Assembly: GCF_007655135.1 (NCBI RefSeq)
Contig: NC_045130.1
Location: 6,138,001 to 6,202,000 of the forward strand
Direction: 5' to 3'
DNA: 64,000 nt
Source: Punica granatum
Taxonomy: Eukaryota; Streptophyta; Magnoliopsida; Myrtales; Lythraceae
The notes beneath the pieces were generated by a model. The model had not been told where the DNA came from and did not search any database. It was given only the letters and a program-made list of their open reading frames with translations. The translations under genes and the position numbers were made by a program. The stretch's first letter is position 1, and the number at the start of each line of letters is the position of its first letter. Positions 60,561 to 64,000 of this stretch are shown here, piece by piece.

Positions 60561-63500
60561 AAAAAAAAGAGTGCCGATCACCTGAACTGTCCCAATTGAT
60601 ACAGCAATCTTATCTCGAATATAATTTTGTATGCCAATAACCATTGGCATGTGTTTTGGATTTCCCCTGTCGGAGTCAAATCAAATTATATATATAGTTG
60701 GTCATACAAAGAAATGGATTCGTCATCTTTTTGCTAGTTCAGTGCATGTATGTTCTTTGCAGAGAAACAAGTCCATAACGACTGAACATGCATGATTCCA
60801 ATTAGCATGATCAAGCATGCATGCACATATATATGGGACAACAATGTCAAATTTTGCCCCCCTTTTCACCAGAAGTTTTAATGGGACTGGTATGGTCTCC
60901 CTTCCCATGTTAATTCTCAACCTAATCAACAAATAATTGTCTAAGCTGTGGATTTTAATTGTTACGCGTGCAACTCATCCATGCACTTATTGAACTGCAT
61001 GCAGAACTGAATGCACTGGGCACCATTCAATGACTTTTCATCTTCCCGATAATAGACGTCGTTGAAATGAGATCAGAACGAAATGCGTGGATCTTAACTC
61101 GTTTCCAGGTCGGTCGCTCTCGGATATTTTGATCTTTCAATTCTCAATGTCAGTATACAGAGCGTGACAATTGCTATCCAGGTTTTCATGTGGTTGTATG
61201 ATATCACCTTGACATGTAGTGCCTTTAGTTATATGGGGTGGTACTTTTGATTATATATGACGTAGTAATTACGTAGTATTATTAGAATTTTTGAAGTATC
61301 ACATATATAACTAAAAATACTATGATATAACTAAAAGTATCACAGCATCTAATTTAAAAATATCATCATGTCTGTTACGATAATATCATGTCATCATATA
61401 AAATCACTTGTTATACTGTCAAATGTTCATTAAGGATACGTGCTTGTCTTTTGTACCAACAGATAAATATAAGGCCCGTGACCCCACTTTTTCATGTTAA
61501 TCCGTGAAACCATATGATTCACGGTTCAAATTTAACCCAAAAAAAAAAAAAAAACTATCTACCTCTCGTTCTTTTATCTCCTCAATTTGTTTCTTTCCCC
61601 CCATAGCACCACCTCACTATATTTATCTCCTTTCAGATTTGTATTTATACCCGTAATCAGGTAACATACACGCAGTTAATAAATATAGTATATGTGAAAT
61701 CAGAATTCTTAACTAGACTGTTCTCTCTCCCGGTCATTCTGAGCAGGTCATTATAGTATTAGAGAATAGCTCCCGCTATCTCTCTGCCTCACTGGAATAA
61801 TTGACTACCAGGCCATGTTGGAGATTCGACGCCCTCAATCTACGCTCGAGTATGCTCTTCCTATTCGTACGTATAATTTAGTAAACTTTGGTAGGGAATA
61901 AATGACAAAACATGTTTCTCTTGCAAGTGACGCCGCTTTTGCTATGTTGCTCCGTGAACTTCATTACTAGACGTATAGCATTGAAGATAATCAAAGGTCG
62001 ACCAAACAAAATGTAAACTCTCTGATCATATGCCAATTGTTGGACTCTGATTAGTTTGGTGACTCATCAAAACAGTGAATCAATCATTGCTTTTGGATGA
62101 GGAACGAGCTGGGAAATCAGTCAATGGGGGTAGACGGAGGGGTCACCCCGTATCACGTGATACAAGGATCACAGTCGTTCACTTCGTATGGACCATGCAT
62201 TCCTCTCACGGAAAATGACTGTGATGATTTCGTATCACATGATATGAGATCATATAAAAAAATTTTATGGGATAGAACTTCGGTTAGGAGTATGGTCAGG
62301 TTCATGTTAGTTATAGGCTGTTTAATCAACTAATATATATCTATGTAATTTGCTTTATTTAATTACGTTCTCTTCAAGTTATTATGAGTAGCCATCATAG
62401 ATTGGCCCTTTGAGCATATCATCGACCGATAGACACCGACAATTTAACATAGTGCGATCTTGTAATATTATGAATAGCTGAACGTTTCGATCCCAAAAAT
62501 TTAACGACCTCAAAATTGTATATTAAACACACCCATATATATATATATATTCATATTTTTAATTGGTCTTTGAGCTATATATAGACAGGATGGATAATGG
62601 ATAGTTTCGTCCCACTAATCCTTACATTAAATTCGTCCACATTTGACCCATTTAAAACGACAACAGCTTCCATGCACGCACAGGCTAGGGATTGACCCCA
62701 AGGTAGGCTTTCATTGATGAAAACCGGCATATTTGACATTTTCTTCCCTAGATAATGACATCATTTTTGTTAGTGGGAGACCCTGCTTTTTCATTAAAAT
62801 TATGCGATATTCTCATTTATTTTTTTAATAAATTAAATCTCTTAATATTATTAATTGAGAATAATTTTCACTTCGATATGATCTTCATGCCAATACTAAT
62901 AATATTCTTTTTTTTTATCTGTAAACTCTTGATTTTCATCTCTCTAAATTTCTTAATTTCCACCCGTTACTCGGTACTTACCCTCTTTTGGAAAATATCA
63001 GTTCCCATAAACACTCGAAATCTTAGGTCCGTCCCTTAGTGCGAGAGTTAACCCACAAGTGACGGACAAAAACCCTTATGGATGGGGGCAGGGGGAGCAG
63101 CGTACTCGTGCACATTTTGATTGCAAGTGGTGCCACCTGTGGGGATTAATCGCCTCCCGTTCTATCTTATGGTCCCTATCCCACATAAAGTTTTCGGCAG
63201 CCAGAAGAATGGTCCTCGCCCCCTTTTAATTGATCACACTCTAACCACAATAATATCTATTTTTACTAGCTATAATTAGAATCTTTTACTGCCTAGTTTT
63301 CTTCTTTAAATTATTTTTTATTTTTTACTTTTTTCCCTTTCACCTTTAATTCGAAGAAAATTCAACAAAAGAGAGCAGCATGCACCTGTAATTCACCTAG
63401 AACAACCTTAGCCTCACAAGTCAAGTAAACCTGTCTAGTACGTGCACAAGGACATATATATTCGCGACAGAAACCTTAAGAACGAAGATTATGCAACAAT

Positions 63501-64000
63501 CCAATGGTTTGCATCGCATCAGCTTACTGCTTATTAGTCTATCGGACGTGAAAATTGGGTCGTTCATAAAAGTGCTCTCATGGGAAGAGTGGCGAGAAAG
63601 AAGACAACAATCAGAGTTCGACACCTGCTTGGCCACTATTAAAAACCGGGGAGGGAGGGGGGAGGAGAAGAGAGAGAGCACTATCCTCCTCTTTTTGCTT
63701 TTCCTATATATATATATATATATATTATAATATTATCATTATTTTACCATCTATTTCTAGGAAAAATGTTCATGGGCTTAGCGAGTGGATTCAAGCATTA
63801 CGTTAGAAAGTAACGCCACGAAAATGGAGTCATTGAAATTTTTTCACACTAAAAGAATTGATTTTTCCTAGAATAATTTTGTTACACTTTCCTAATGCAT
63901 GTATTATCGGAACATATGTCATCACAAATAGCGTTGCTTTTTTTATTATTATAAAAGAGAGTCAATGCGTAGTGTAAGAATTGAAAATAAAAAGAAATGA
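60561..64000. other. Right-end intergenic DNA, no gene
   Basis: AT-rich spacer with TA tracts (62536-62550, 63706-63725), an A run at 61540-61553 and a 14-bp palindrome at 62150-62163. The longest methionine frames (78-94 residues) show no family resemblance. Confidence 0.5.

Noticed and set aside
1..64000. CRISPR array, operon or bacterial-type defence system
   Set aside because: The window is plant nuclear DNA with spliced genes; no regularly spaced repeats or prokaryotic gene clusters are present.

Overview
This window is nuclear DNA from a flowering plant, almost certainly a eudicot. The genes have many introns with GT..AG borders, the intergenic DNA is AT-rich and full of TA and GA microsatellites, and the proteins are plant-specific families (KANADI, TMK, MMD1). 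The species cannot be read from the sequence. A Myrtales-like genome would fit, but that is only a guess.

Eight genes could be assembled exon by exon, and each total is an exact multiple of three. (1) 701-3808 minus: PRP38B/SRL1-type splicing factor, 4 exons, 425 aa. (2) 9959-12009 plus: translation factor eIF3 subunit J, 6 coding exons, 229 aa. (3) 13464-16151 plus: small multi-pass plant membrane protein, 3 exons, 234 aa, possibly of the LDIP type. (4) 17161-20986 minus: organ-polarity factor KANADI1, 6 exons, 409 aa. (5) 37225-40680 plus: receptor kinase TMK1, 2 exons, 944 aa. (6) 49261-50937 plus: Golgi-type putative methyltransferase like At1g29790, 2 exons, 402 aa. (7) 51530-53894 minus: PHD-finger meiosis protein MMD1/DUET, 3 exons, 706 aa. 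(8) 54406-57869 plus: 75-kDa Fe-S subunit of mitochondrial complex I (NDUFS1), 5 exons, 745 aa. MMD1 and NDUFS1 are divergent, with 511 bp between their start codons. A 40-codon open end at 3-125 may be the last exon of another gene.

The rest is accessory DNA. About 4.5-8.7 kb holds a long-TIR element that seems to carry a gene-start fragment, then a 1,885-bp solo LTR with a 5-bp target duplication beside a decayed GC-rich reading frame. The large gap between KAN1 and TMK1 (21-37 kb) holds a ~600-bp tandem repeat array interrupted by a 504-bp Mutator-like MITE, a second MITE with a 10-bp target duplication, SINE-like pieces and many microsatellites. The TMK1-to-methyltransferase gap (40.7-49.2 kb) holds a hAT-like MITE, long G and C homopolymers, SINE copies and a possible non-LTR retroposon remnant. 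From 57.9 kb to the end no gene was found.

The genes do not form a pathway. They are independent housekeeping genes (splicing, translation, respiration) and developmental genes (polarity, auxin signalling, male meiosis). No operon, CRISPR array, rRNA or complete tRNA was seen, and no new multigene system is evident. The best signals are structural: insertions dated by their own target duplications, a tandem duplication across a KAN1 splice donor, and a site II cluster in the shared MMD1/NDUFS1 promoter.
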